In this document: positions 46,287-57,225 of the stretch, in pieces | Layout of the letters: each line of letters opens with the position of its first letter | How positions within the stretch are numbered: position 1 is the first letter of the stretch | From: Delphinus delphis | Taxonomy: Eukaryota > Chordata > Mammalia > Artiodactyla > Delphinidae | Assembly: GCF_949987515.2 (NCBI RefSeq) | Contig: NC_082684.1 | Span: 118,958,080 to 119,022,079, forward strand | Reading direction: 5' to 3' | DNA: 64,000 nucleotides | The notes under the pieces: model-generated | What the model saw: the letters and a program-made list of their open reading frames with translations, nothing else | What the model was told of the DNA's origin: nothing | Database searches by the model: none | Translations under genes and position numbers: made by a program

Positions 46287-47370
46287 ATGGTCACCTAATC
46301 TATGACAAAGGAGGCAAGAATATACAGTGGAGAAAAGACAGCCTCTTCAATAAGTGGTGCTGGGAAAACTGGACAGATAGATGTAAAAGAATGAAATTAG
46401 AACACTTCCTAACACCATACACAAAAATAAACTCCAAATGGATTAAAGACCTAAATGTAAGACCAGACACCATAAAACTCTTAGAGGAAAACGTAGGAAA
46501 AACAGTCTTTGACATACACCACAGCAAGATCTTTTTTGACCCACCTCCTAGAGTAATGAAAATAAAAACAAAAATAAACAAATGGGACCTAATTAAACTT
46601 AAAATCTTTTGCAGAACACAGGAAACCATAAACAAGACAAAAAGACAACCCTCAGAATGGGAGAAAATATTTGCAAATGAAGCAACCGATAAAGGATTAA
46701 TCTCCAAAATATACAAACAGCACATGCAGCTCAATATCAGAAAAACAAACAACCTAATTAAAAAATGAGTAGAAGACCTAAATAGACATTTCATTGAAGA
46801 AGACATAAATGGCCAAGATGCACATGAAAAGATGCTCAACACCACTAATTATTAGAGAAATGCAAATCAAAACTAAAATGAGGTATCACCACACACCAGT
46901 CAGAATGGCCATCACCAAAAAATCTACAAATGATAAATGCTGGAGAGGGTGTGGAGGAAAGGGAACCCTCTTGCACTGTTGGTGGGAATGTAAATTGATG
47001 CAGCCACTATGGAGAACAGTATGGAGGTTCCTTAAAAAACTACAAATAGAACTACCATATGACCCAGCAATCCCACTACTGGGCATATACCCTGAGAAAA
47101 CCATAATTCAAAAGGACACATGTACCCCCAATGTTCATTGCAGCACTATTTACAGTAGCCAGGACATGGAAGCAACCTGAGTGTCCATTGACAGATGAAT
47201 GGATAAAGATGTGGCACATATATACAATGGAATATTACTCAGCCATAAAAAGAAACAAAATTGAGTTATTTGTAGTGAGGTGGATGGACCTAGAGTCTGT
47301 CATAAAGAGTGAAGTAAGTCAGAAAGAGAAAAACAAATACCATATGCTAACACATATATATAGAATCTAA
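46287..47370 (+). pseudogene. L1 ORF2 of element A, C-terminal part
   Basis: After the deletion junction at about 46286/46287 ('ataaacatggtcacctaatc') the text is the late part of ORF2: 'aatctatgacaaaggaggca', 'tcttcaataagtggtgctgg', then 'caatcccactactgggcata' and 'atggaatattactcagccat'. Frames 46391-46768, 46809-47180 and 47131-47370 are mutually offset. The polymerase core between linker and C-terminus is absent. Confidence 0.88.
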
Positions 47371-47734
47371 AAAAAAAATGGTTCTGAAGAACCTAGGGGC
47401 AGGACAGGAATAAAGATACAGATGCAGAGAATGGACTTGAGGACACAGGGAGGGGGAAGGGTAAGTTGGGACGATGTGAGAGAGTGGCATGGACATATAC
47501 ACACTACCAAATGTAAAATAGATAGCTAGTGGGAAGCAGCCACATAGTCAGGAGGTCAGCTCGGTGCTTTGTGACCACCTAGAGGGGTGGGATAGGGAGG
47601 TTGGGAGGGAGATGCAAGTGGGAGGAGATATGGGGATATATGTATATGTATAGCTGATTCACTCTGTTATAAAGCAGAAACTAACACACCATTGTAAAGC
47701 AATTATACTCCAATAAAGATATTAGAAAAAAAAA
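47371..47734 (+). repeat. L1 3' UTR with A tail (first of two tandem 3' ends)
   Basis: It contains 'gggggaagggtaagttggga', 'gattcactctgttataaagc' and 'gcaattatactccaataaag', with AATAAA at 47712-47717 and an A tail at 47726-47734. This is the typical cetartiodactyl L1 terminus. Confidence 0.88.
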
Positions 47735-48218
47735 GATGTGGTACATATATACAATGGAATATTATTCAGCCATAAAAAGGAGCAAAACTGGGTCATTTGT
47801 AGAGATATAGATGGACCTAGAGTCTGTCATACAGAGTGAAGTAAGCCAGAAAGAGAAAAATAAATATCGTATATTAGCACATATATGTGGAATCTAGAAA
47901 AATGGTACAGATGAACCTATTTGTGCAGCAGGAATAGAGAAGTAGATGTAGAGAACAGACATGTGGATACAGTGGGGGAAGGAGCTGGTGAGACAATTTG
48001 GGAGATTAGGTTTGACATAAATACACTACCATGTGTAAAATAGCTAGTGGGAACTTGCTGTATAGCACAGGGAGCTCAGCTCAGTGTTCTGTGATGACCT
48101 AGATGGGTGGGGTGGGAGGGAGGAGGGGATATAGTTATACATATAGCTGATTCAATTCATTGTACAGCAGAAAATAACACATCGTTGTATAGCAATTTTA
48201 CTCCAATTAAAAAAAATT
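47735..48218 (+). mobile_element. 5'-truncated L1 3' end of a different subtype (element E)
   Basis: It starts directly after the A tail with 'gatgtggtacatatatacaa', repeats the ORF2 terminus, then carries a 3' UTR that differs from the preceding one ('gctgtatagcacagggagct', 'gcaattttactccaattaa') and its own A tail (48209-48216). It probably inserted into the A tail of element A, with a duplication hidden in the A run. Both 3' ends lie inside one outer 12-bp duplication. Confidence 0.8.
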
Positions 48219-48230
48219 GAATAATATATA
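48219..48230. repeat. Target-site duplication, right copy, of the younger L1
   Basis: 'gaataatatata' matches 40431-40442 exactly. The host L1 resumes immediately. Confidence 0.85.
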
Positions 48231-49170
48231 AAAACGCTCAAAACTTAACAGTAAAACAAAGCAAAGCAAACTCCAGTTAGAAGATGGCATGAAGAGACAT
48301 TTCACCAAAGATGTTCAACATCATTAGGCATACGGGAAATGCAAATTAAAACCACAAATATCACTACATACCTGTTAGAATGACTGAAATAAAAAATAGG
48401 GACAACACTAAATGTTAATAGAGAAACTCTGTCACTCATACGTTGCTGGTGGGAATGGAAAATTGTACAGTCACTCTGGAAAACAGTTTGGCAGTTTCTT
48501 ATAAAACTAAACATGCAACTGCCATACAACATTTGCACTCCTGGGCAATTATCCTAGAGAAATGAAATTTATATTCCCACAAAAATCCTGTACAGAAATG
48601 TCTATAGCAGCTTCATTGGTAAAATCCCCAAACTGTAGATGTCCTTCAAAAGTGAATGATTAAATAAACTGTGGCAGATACATCCCATGGAACAGTTCTC
48701 AGCAATAAAAAGGAACAAACTACTGATACATCCGAGAACCTGCATGAATCTTCAGGGAATTAGGCTAAATTGAAAAAAATAAATCAACAATCAAAAAAAC
48801 AAAAGGTTACATTCTTCACGCTTCCATTTGTATAACATTCTTGAAATGACAAAATTATAGAAATAGGAAATAGATTCGTGGTTGCCAGGGGTAAAAGATG
48901 GGTTGGGGGAGGGAGTGGTGGTGAGGATGGGAGAGAAGTGGGTGTGGCTAAAAAAGGGCACCTAGAGGGACTCTTGTGGTGATGGAAATGTTCTGCATCT
49001 TGACTGTAGCAATGTCAATAACCTGGTGGTGATATTGCACTGACTGTAGTTTTGAAAGACGTCACCATCACCATCAGGAGAAACTGGGTAAAGTGTACAT
49101 AATATTTCTCTGTATTATTTCTACAACTGCATGTGAATCTATAATTATCACAAAATGAAAACTTTAATAA
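48231..49170 (+). pseudogene. Old L1 ORF2 end and 3' UTR (part 3 of split host element)
   Basis: 'gcatgaagagacatttcacc', 'gggaaatgcaaattaaaacc', 'gttgctggtgggaatggaaa' and 'atgtctatagcagcttcatt' are the ORF2 C-terminus, then UTR text 'gattcgtggttgccaggggt', 'tggtggtgatattgcactga' and 'taattatcacaaaatgaaaa'. This completes the host L1 broken by the younger insertions. Confidence 0.82.
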
Positions 49171-49520
49171 CAAATTTTTTTAAGGAAAACGGTTTAAATG
49201 TCTATTGTTAGGAGCCTCGCTAAATGAACTACAAATCATTCGTATACTGTAAGACAAGCAGCTGTTACAAAGAATAAGGGAATTCTAATGAAGGGGGTGT
49301 CAGATCAGTTGGGTAAAAACAGCAAGGCATAGATGAGTGTGTATATGTGATACTTTTTCCACGAAATGGTATATTAGAAGTATGTTTGTAAATGCACAGA
49401 AAAAGTTTGGGTAGATAAGCTGTAAAGTGTTAATAGTGATTCCTCATGGGGAAAGAGATTGGTTGGGAGACAAACTTTTACTTGTAACAACAAATGTGTG
49501 CTAAAAAATAAAAAAAAAGA
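49171..49520 (+). repeat. Second old L1M fragment, 3' end
   Basis: 'gagcctcgctaaatgaacta', 'agctgttacaaagaataagg', 'gattcctcatggggaaagag' and the terminal 'gctaaaaaataaaaaaaaag' match another old L1 3' part in the same orientation. Confidence 0.65.
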
Positions 49521-49524
49521 AAAC

Positions 49525-49645
49525 ACTTCATTTTATAAATTAAGAAATTGAGGCTTAACAGAGGTGAAAGCAATGACCAGGGTCCCCAAGCTGGGAAGAG
49601 GTTCAGTGCTTGGCTCTAAACTCAGACCTTCTGACTTAAATCCAC
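49525..49645 (-). repeat. MIR SINE, antisense
   Basis: 'ttcattttataaattaagaa', 'attgaggcttaacagaggtg' and 'gacttaaatccacgg' follow antisense MIR. Confidence 0.75.
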
Positions 49646-49879
49646 GGTGGCCGAGGCAGGAAATTGGCAGGACAGCTCCTCCGGGCCTGCTGCTGTGCAC
49701 TGGACCCTCCTCAGATAAGGAGCTCTCTGGAGAGGAAGAACTTGGGACAAGGAAGATCTGCACGGATGTGGAGAACAGGAAATGGCCCCGGCTGGGATTT
49801 TCCCTCCTCTTGGTTCAGGCAGCACCAGGAATTCAGCAGAGGGGCAGGAGGGACCAGCGAGCCTGGATTTCAGGAGACA

Positions 49880-50420
49880 TCCATCTACTGTGCCAGGTTC
49901 TGCAATGGGCTCTGGGCAGCCAAAGTGCCTGCTTTCCAGGATCTCACCATCCAGGCAGGAGACCAACAGCAGTCAAGTCACTAGGGTGCAGTGAGATCCT
50001 GCAATCACAGGTGCTGGGGGCCTGGGAGAGCCTCAGAGAAGAGACCATGTTTGACCGGGGCCTTGAAAAAGGATGAGTAAGAGTGAGCTTGGTAAAGCAA
50101 AACAGGTGGTTTTCTCGATGAAAAGATCGGCATGGACCAAGGCATGGAGGTAGGTGATAACCTGTGGCTGAAACTGGAAGTGAGGGCATGAAGCCAGTCA
50201 GCAAGTTTGGGGTCCATGGTGACATTCTTTAGTTGGGAGCCAGTGAAGGTTTCTGCACAGGAGAGTCACCAGGTCGGTGTATGTTTCCAGAGGTGAGTTC
50301 TGGCAGCTTGGTGGAGGAGAAGGGGAAGAGGCGGGGGACAGTTGGAGGACCACTGCTGCAGCAGCTAAGGCACCATGTGATAAGGTAGAGGCCAGGGAAT
50401 CAGAAAGGCAGGTATGGTTT
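49880..50420 (-). repeat. L2 LINE, 3' region, antisense
   Basis: 'ctactgtgccaggttctgca', 'ctttccaggatctcaccatc', 'gtttgaccggggccttgaaa', 'gttgggagccagtgaaggtt' and 'ctgcacaggagagtcaccag' keep the long antisense L2 3' order. Frames open across it (49564-50076 and others) are not genes. Confidence 0.7.
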
Positions 50421-51275
50421 GGAGAAATATATCTGAAGAACATTTTGTAGGCAGAATGAACACGACTTGGTGTGGGGCACCTTTGTTGGTTTTTGGTCAC
50501 CCAGCAGTCATGGCCCTCTCTCTGGTCACAGGACCATGATTTCCCTTGGTGACATCTTGGAGAAGTTCTCAGCCAAAAGGCCCTGCCCACAACACTTTTT
50601 GCAAGGTAAAAACTATCTTTACCTTGTGTCCTGAGACTTTGACTCTTGAGAGGGGCAGACAAACATGAATAGAAACGTTGGACTCTGCCATCCACCCCCC
50701 ACCCCCCCTTGCAGGCCCTGAGTCTGTTTCTCCAGTCTTACTTCAAGCCCATGACCCTCCCTCTCTCTGCAGCCCCTTCCAAAGGGCTTTGGTAATGGGT
50801 GGGCTGTGGCCATGTTGGAGACAGGATGGAAGCCCCTTGGCTCTTCAGAATCTCAGAGAAGATTCTTTAGAAATTCCACTGGGCCCTGTGGGCTTCTTTC
50901 TTCATTCTCTCTATGTGGTCTGAGTTCTGCTAGGTTTGAATCATCTATTAAAGCTGAAAAATTGAAGAGTTTCCATGGCCCAGCCTCCCAGAATCTGTCT
51001 CAGATGGTGGCTTCAGGGGAATGTTGTATCCATTCCACTCTTTGAGGCACTGGGTCAGGACGTCGTGCATGACTATAAATGGATGGGCCTGTGTAAATGT
51101 TTACTACACCCAATTCTCCCGAGTACCACACCTCAGTGGTAATGCCTTGGTCTCCTTGTGGATGGCACTAATTGCCATTAGGACTTTGGCTAAAAGTTGC
51201 CCTGGTGGGGAAGGGGCAGGGAGAACAATGTTGCCCTTGGATGACCTCAGGTGGCAGCAGGGGGGACCTAAGGGG
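50421..51275. other. No gene or repeat recognised
   Basis: Single-copy DNA. A 165-codon minus frame (50198-50695) begins inside it and runs into the L2, so it is not a gene. Confidence 0.5.
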
Positions 51276-51279
51276 ACTG

Positions 51280-51475
51280 AGTTATACTGGGCACCTTCTA
51301 CATGCCAGGAACTGAGCTAAGTGAACTAAGGCTCTGACATACATGATCTCAAGTTCTTACAACAACCTTGAGGGGAACATGCCACTTACTATCCCCATTT
51401 TACAGAAAAGAAGACCAAGATTTAGAAAGGTCAGGCTTTAGTAAGTGGCAGAGTGTGGGTAGGAATCCAGGAAAG
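51280..51475 (-). repeat. MIR SINE, antisense, nearly complete
   Basis: 'actgggcaccttctacatgc', 'aactgagctaagtgaactaa', 'atgatctcaagttcttacaa', 'ctatccccattttacagaaa' and 'agtaagtggcagagtgtggg' give a clear antisense MIR. Confidence 0.9.
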
Positions 51476-54300
51476 TGCATCAAATTATGCACTTTCCACC
51501 ACACCACATGGACCCCGATGGAAGGGAGGATTCAAGGGGAGAGGAAGTGATCTCAATGCTCCAAGTCCTGCAGCGTGGCCCGGGCGAGGATGTCTGAGGC
51601 ACATGTGGGAGACCCAAGCTTTGCATTGCATGAGATAATGACAAGGCTGCAAAAGGCCACTCCAGATTCCTTACTAAAGTAAGTTGTAATAAAGAGAGAG
51701 AGAGAACCTGAGAGTGTAGGGGTAGGCAAGTCAGGCTTCCTGCCTCCCAGGATTCAAACAAGCTGGTCCTGGCATCAGGGAAGTGAGGGCCATTTTAGTC
51801 TCTGGAGCAGGACACATCTCCTTTCAGGGTGTCCTCCCTGCTCACAGTGATGCTGTTCTCTGAGTGCTGAACCCTTCCACCAACCCACCTACAGAAGAGG
51901 GCCCCTGGCAGCAGTATCTACACACACAACCCTGTCTCCCTGACCCCAGAAGGTTGGACTAATTCGTTCTTGGGTGAAGCTGGTTGGTCCTGTAAAGAGA
52001 GGGAATATAAACTTAGGAGCTGCGCCGCAACCACCTTCCACCCCCTATGTGCACACGGCATCGCAGAAGGTGGGTTGGTGGAAAGAAGCAGAGGCAAGTA
52101 AGACAGATAGGGAGTAGCTTCCTGCATTCTCGGCACCTTCTAGGCCTGGTTCCCACCTCTCTTGGGGCCCAGTTGTCCGATTTCATCTTGATTTGAAGAT
52201 ATCACCCAAATTCCTCCCAGTAAATTTCACAGGCTTGTTTGACCTGGGCTTCTGTCACTTTGGACCAAAAGTGTCCTGGCAATTTCAGGTGAGAAGGATG
52301 TATCCTTTTGAATACCAGACTTTTGCTGCTCAAGGAGCCTCCCCAAGGATCCCAGAGGGGCTGAGGAGAGAAGGGACTAGTCTTATATCCAGTTGATGTT
52401 GAGATCCTCATTCCAACTCTAGGTGAAATGAAAGAGTTAAACTCCAAGGACGTTTATCACAATAATTGAGCCCTATCAGAATGAAGCAAGCATCACTCTC
52501 TCTATGATAACTGAACCTTTCAATGTCAACTCCAAGGACTCATACACAGCTTCTGGGTGTAATTCATCTGCCAAGACTCTTCGGTATTAACTCACTAATC
52601 TACATCTGACTAATGACTCAGGACTGTGTGTTGACCTTGACCTCACATAAAGGTTTTCATCATGCTGCCCTCCCAAACAGAGCAAGGATGGCAGGTGGCT
52701 GCCTTGTCATCACACTTGTTTCCCTCCACAACTGGACTCGCGTATTTAAAGCCTTCTGTTTTACCTTTGGCCAGTTTCCACAATCCTTCCTGGGAACCCG
52801 TTGTCTCTGGAGCTGGCCCTTCCAAGCCCTGCACTGTGACAGTGTGAAACCCTGTGCCCACAGGCAAACCAGCCTTCACCTGGCTTCATGGGGTAGGGCT
52901 GTCCCAAGAGCCCTGACTCCCCAGTACTGTCAGACCTCTGCTGTGTACAGAAGGAAGACCTGAGGAAGCCAATAGTGGCAAAAATCCAAGGGATGGGGAG
53001 TAGGTGGGAGGGGCAGGGCTGCTCTGCGTCCACCCCTCCTGCCCTCTTTTCTAGAGGAGTGATCGAGGGAGCACATATATTGCTGGCTGCAGCAAGGAGC
53101 CTTCCCCCTTTCCTGCTGGGTCCCAGAAATGGCCATGGTGCAAATGATCCCCAGCAGCTGCAAGCACCAGGGCTGCAGATCAATCCCCACCAGCACCGCT
53201 CATGCTGTGACCAGAAGCCCGAGGACCACCCTGGGTTCAGTGTGTGTAATCTCAAAGCAGAGACTTCGCCTTTTATTGGAAGCCCCACGCAAATCACAAG
53301 CTTCCAAAGGCATTTATGAAGTGCCTGTTTCTTCTTTGTCTGCTTCGGTGCTAGATCAAAGAGCTACATTTTAAAATTTCATTGACTGATTTATACCCTT
53401 CCCATTTCCAAAGCAGATGATAAAAAAACCACAGGTACCAGTGTGGCCAGGAACATTTACCCAATACAAAAGAGGGGAAAACAAGCAGAGAATTATGCCT
53501 AGCCTCAGCCTTTCAGGAAGGTAGAATCTAAGATTTCATTCTCTGGGTTGTGTTTAAACTTCCCCAAGATGTAAGGGCTACTGTCATTTCTTTCCGTAAA
53601 GCTCCTCCGCCCGCATCAGAAAGGCTTCCCCTGCTTTGTGGCTGTGCTCCAGTCCCACTTAGAGGAATTGATCTGTTGCAAGGTGGCCGGCTGCCGCTGA
53701 GGAGGCCAGGCGGGCTTTCTGCTGTCACTTTCCAGTCTTCTGCACTCTGCTGCCTCTGCCCTCTTGGCCACGGCTGCTTGTGTTTCTCAGCTGAGCCTCA
53801 TGCTGCAGACAAGTCTTCCAAACTGTGCCCTGGCCTGGTTTGCAGTGCATTCTCATTTCACTAATAGAAATAAAGGTGAAGAAACAAGAGGGGACCCCCA
53901 CCCCCGGCAGTTCACTGTGCCTGGCTCTGTGGGACACCAAGATGAAGGCCACAAGCTATGCCTTTGGGGGAGGCAGACGCAGACCTGAGAGTGTCCAGAA
54001 GTGAAAGGGGAAGAGGAAGGTGGTGGAAAGCACTGAGTGTGGGCTCCACAAGTTCCTGCGAGAGCCTGAGTGCAGGGACTACGGGTGGGCAGGGCTGCTG
54101 TGCCGGCCTCACGATGCGGGCAGTGAGGCCAGAGGGGGGCTTTGTTTAAACTCCGTTCCCTGCTGTTGACTCTTCTTCAACTTTAAAAACAGGAGACACA
54201 AAAATTTCCTTTTGTGTCTCTCAGGGAGTATAATGAAATCTGTAATCGGACGAGGGGCCCAACTAATGCCCCTGCTGGGTCCTCCTGTTTTGTGGCCATT
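51476..54300. other. Single-copy stretch, no gene or repeat recognised
   Basis: About 2.8 kb. A short GA run lies near 51693-51706. Frames such as 52761-53297 (minus) and 52613-52963 (plus) overlap. AT-richer segments at 52400-52620 and 53300-53500 may be regulatory or eroded repeats, but nothing specific can be named. Confidence 0.5.
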
Positions 54301-54304
54301 GCCT

Positions 54305-54460
54305 GAAGGCACGCAGAATGTGGGATTTGAACTTTTGTCCTGCCATTTGCTTATTGGACCTCCATGAGTCTCATTTTCCCTTAATTATAAAATGGGGACA
54401 GGCAACAGTCACTGCCCAGAATCTTGGAACATTAAATGAAATAAAATCTTAAAAATGTAT
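54305..54460 (+). repeat. MIR SINE fragment
   Basis: 'gaatgtgggatttgaacttt', 'ccatgagtctcattttccct', 'ataaaatggggacaggcaac' and 'tggaacattaaatgaaataa' follow sense MIR. Confidence 0.75.
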
Positions 54461-54547
54461 AAGTTAAAGGAAGCACATGTATGTATGTATATGTGTTTAT
54501 ATAATTTGCATATACATGTATATGCACTCAGTGTCCCCTCCTTGCAG

Positions 54548-54750
54548 AGGTTGGAGTGCCCCAGACTGTGGCTCCCTGGCCCGAGTGTGGCTCAGGTTCT
54601 GATGGCGAGGACAGCTGCCTTGGGGCCTGCTTCTCTCCTCTCTTGCCCACCCCGCCCCTGCCTGGCAGCAGCTGCCTCAGCACCCCTGAGGCCAACTGGG
54701 ATGCGCCAAAGCTCCGGCAGCTGGTCCTGGACAGGAACTTCGAGGCCTGA
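54548..54750 (+). other. Weak candidate for a terminal coding exon
   Basis: A pyrimidine tract and acceptor-like 'tgtcccctccttgcag' ends at 54547. The frame from 54550 stays open for 66 codons with strong G/C preference at third positions and ends with TGA at 54748-54750. The predicted C-terminus (PKLRQLVLDRNFEA) looks helical and charged, unlike most low-complexity frames here. I recognise no family, no upstream exon and no clear polyadenylation site nearby. Local GC content alone could produce the pattern. Confidence 0.2.
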
Positions 54751-55009
54751 CTGTGGGTACAGTGCTCCTTGTGTGGGCCCCAGGCCTGGAATGCCTGCTC
54801 ATGAAACCCTAGCCAGCTGACCTTTGGGACACGGTGTGAAGTGAAGCCTGCTTATGCTTTGGAGGCTGGAATGCAGGGAGCAGGCAGTGGTGGGAAATGA
54901 CAGGTCACCCATCGCAGTGCACCAATATTACCCTGGCTTTAAAGCCATCTTCCTCCCAGCTTGCTGCATCCTCACCCCAAGCGCATTGCCCTGCGCATTG
55001 CCAACTGTC
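54751..55009. other. No gene or repeat recognised
   Basis: Short single-copy stretch. If the exon at 54548 were real this would be 3' UTR, but no AATAAA is visible here. Confidence 0.4.
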
Positions 55010-55150
55010 AAATAATAATAATGTCAGCAGCGACGTTTACGGAGCTCCCACTGTGTGTGGCACAGGCGCTGTCCTGCTTCATGGTCGCTCTCTCTGATCC
55101 CTCCTGCCTTGTTGCCTGCATCAGTCCCCTGGGCTGGACCCCCTCATCTT
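55010..55150 (-). repeat. MIR SINE fragment, antisense
   Basis: 'acgtttacggagctcccact' and 'gtgtgtggcacaggcgctgt' match the antisense MIR terminus ('catttattgagcgcttactatgtgccagg' type). The rest is eroded. Confidence 0.6.
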
Positions 55151-55249
55151 CCTAGCCTCAGCCCAAAACAGCAGAGCACAAGGGCTCACCAACCCACATC
55201 TCATCTTCTGTTTAGTATTTCCCTCCGCCTGGCATGGTACATATGCACG

Positions 55250-55345
55250 CAGCTGTAGAGTGTCAGAATGTAAGTGCCAGGGGGCAGGCTAGGCCTGACA
55301 TAAAGTGCTCTGAAGATAGTCATTGAATGAATGAATGGAAGAAGA
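55250..55345 (+). repeat. L2 LINE 3' terminus
   Basis: 'gtgtcagaatgtaagtgcca', 'gggggcaggctaggcctgac' and the terminal 'attgaatgaatgaatgg' are the sense end of L2. Confidence 0.75.
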
Positions 55346-55425
55346 AACAGAGGCTCAGAGAGGGCAAGTAACTCGCCCAAAGCCACAAAGCTAGAAAGTG
55401 GTGGAAAGAAAGTTTAAATTCCATT
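55346..55425 (-). repeat. MIR SINE fragment, antisense
   Basis: 'gaaacagaggctcagagagg', 'gcaagtaactcgcccaaagc' and 'cacaaagctagaaagtgg' are antisense MIR joined directly to the L2 end. Confidence 0.75.
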
Positions 55426-55885
55426 GTCTCTGGCTATTGGAGACCCCGGTATCTGAACTGCCATCTCCACTCCTCCCTGCTCTTTAGAGGCTCCCTTCCC
55501 TTGCCCCACACACCTCTGCTGTCAACTGCACCGATCCCCCATTCCCCACCCAGGGAGCATCAGGGGCCCCACCAGCCCAGCTTGTGGCCTTTCCTAACAG
55601 GACAAACCTGCAGAAGGAGAAAACGACCATGTCACCCATAAGAGGAGAAGGTTCAAGCAGGAACAGGAGAGAGCTTCATCCTGCTGGCTTCTTCCAAAAC
55701 CCTGGGACCATGTGCACAGCAGCCTTCAGAAGACAGGAGAGCTGGCTCTACCTGTCTTGCAGATTTGGAATCTAGGTCATTCTGCTGCCTCCCCTCCCCC
55801 TCTGGAAGACAAGCTGATTTCTCCTAGGGTCTCAGAGCGGGAGAGGGGACGACAAGAGAAAATGTTTTAGTGGGACCTACACCCT
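55426..55885. other. No gene or repeat recognised
   Basis: Single-copy DNA. Confidence 0.45.
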
Positions 55886-56065
55886 GTGTGCTGCTGTCAG
55901 GAACATTTCATTTTGAAGCCAATATAATTTATGAGATGCAAATGGATTTAGCATATAAAAAAAAACTTGGAAAAGGTACAAAGTGCACCTCACACCCTTG
56001 CACTGAGGCGTGTTTGAGGCTCCATTAATCATCTCAGACAAAAGAGATTTAATCTGAGGCTAGGC
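55886..56065. other. Possible conserved non-coding segment
   Basis: A repeat-free block of mixed composition with 'gccaatataatttatgagat', an octamer-like 'atgcaaat' (55938-55945) and 'tccattaatcatctcagac'. Its texture is like conserved enhancers; conservation could not be checked. Confidence 0.25.
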
Positions 56066-56975
56066 AGTCTAGGGAGCCCCGGCAGCGCTCCCCAAACCCC
56101 AGGGCTGGCCGGGAGCAGCGGGTGTTGGCTGCGGCTCTGGCCCTGGGTGCTCGGCACTTGTGCTGAGCCCTTGTCTGAGTCACGCAGTAGATGAAATTAC
56201 AGAGGTTCCTGCACATGATGAATCAGAAAGCAGGATCAAGCCAAATATTTGGACAAGCCTTGCCCTGAGTAGAGCAGGAGGGAGACTGTGCAGCCAGCAG
56301 CCTCCTGCCAGCTGCCTGCCCAGAGATGGTTTCTGACAAAGTGCCGCCGAGGGGCAGGCTGCTGCTTAGAGGGGAATTAGCTCCGATCCATGAAGGCACC
56401 CTGCAGTCAGATCTCTTGGCCAGGCCAGCGCTGGGAAAGAGGCCCAGAAGCATCCCAGAACCCTGAGCCGTGATTCAGTCTCACCCTCAGAGGAGGGGGC
56501 TTGTGTGGGTGCAGCGTGCTGAGTTGGGGGGGAGGAGACACTTTGAGTCACGCCATCCGCCTTCTTTTCTGGGAGTCATCCGGGCGGCAGGCAGCATTTC
56601 CTGCAGCAGTGAGCCGAGGAGACTACGCAGCCCTCCCGTCGCTCCTGCCTAGGCCGTGGTGGGGATGCAGGCGGACGCGGTGGCCACAAAATGGGGAAGG
56701 AAGTGAAGCCCTGCGCCCTGTGCCAAGGCTTTACTGCTGCGAGGACTTTCAGGAGAGGCTGAAACAACAACAACAAACCAGTAAAAACAATGCTACCTTA
56801 GGTTTGTCTGGAATCTTTATTAATTTTTTAAAGTTAACTTCTGAAAGAGCTCAACATTCTTGGGGTTATTTTAAGCTACATTCTCCCCTTTGCAGGGAAG
56901 CTCCCAGGAACTAAACTAGTCCACACTGGAGAGAGCAGATAAATCCCTACAAGCAAAGAGTTGCTGTTGATGAAT
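56066..56975. other. GC-rich single-copy stretch with AP-1-like sites
   Basis: TGAGTCA-type text occurs near 56175-56182 ('tctgagtcacgcag') and a related 'tgatgaatcag' near 56217. Frames at 56501-56914 have no known product. Confidence 0.45.
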
Positions 56976-56979
56976 GGCA

Positions 56980-57225
56980 GGGATAGTGCCCATATGCTGT
57001 GGGCTGACTACGTGCTAGGCCCCAGCTCCATGCTTCCCATGAGAATGTCCTGGGCGAGCATCCAGAGAACCCCTACAAGGTGGGTGCTACTATTTTCCCA
57101 TTTTGCAGATGAAGAAACAGGCTTGGGGAGGTTATATAACTGACCTAGACCATACAGGTAGAGACTGCACAGCCAGAATTTAAACCCAGGCAGTCAGACA
57201 CCCAGATTATATTCTGCTTCCCAGC
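56980..57225 (-). repeat. MIR SINE, antisense, nearly full length
   Basis: 'tgactacgtgctaggcccca', 'aaggtgggtgctactatttt', 'cccattttgcagatgaagaa', 'gaggttatataactgaccta' and 'aatttaaacccaggcagtca' give a near-complete antisense MIR. Confidence 0.92.
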
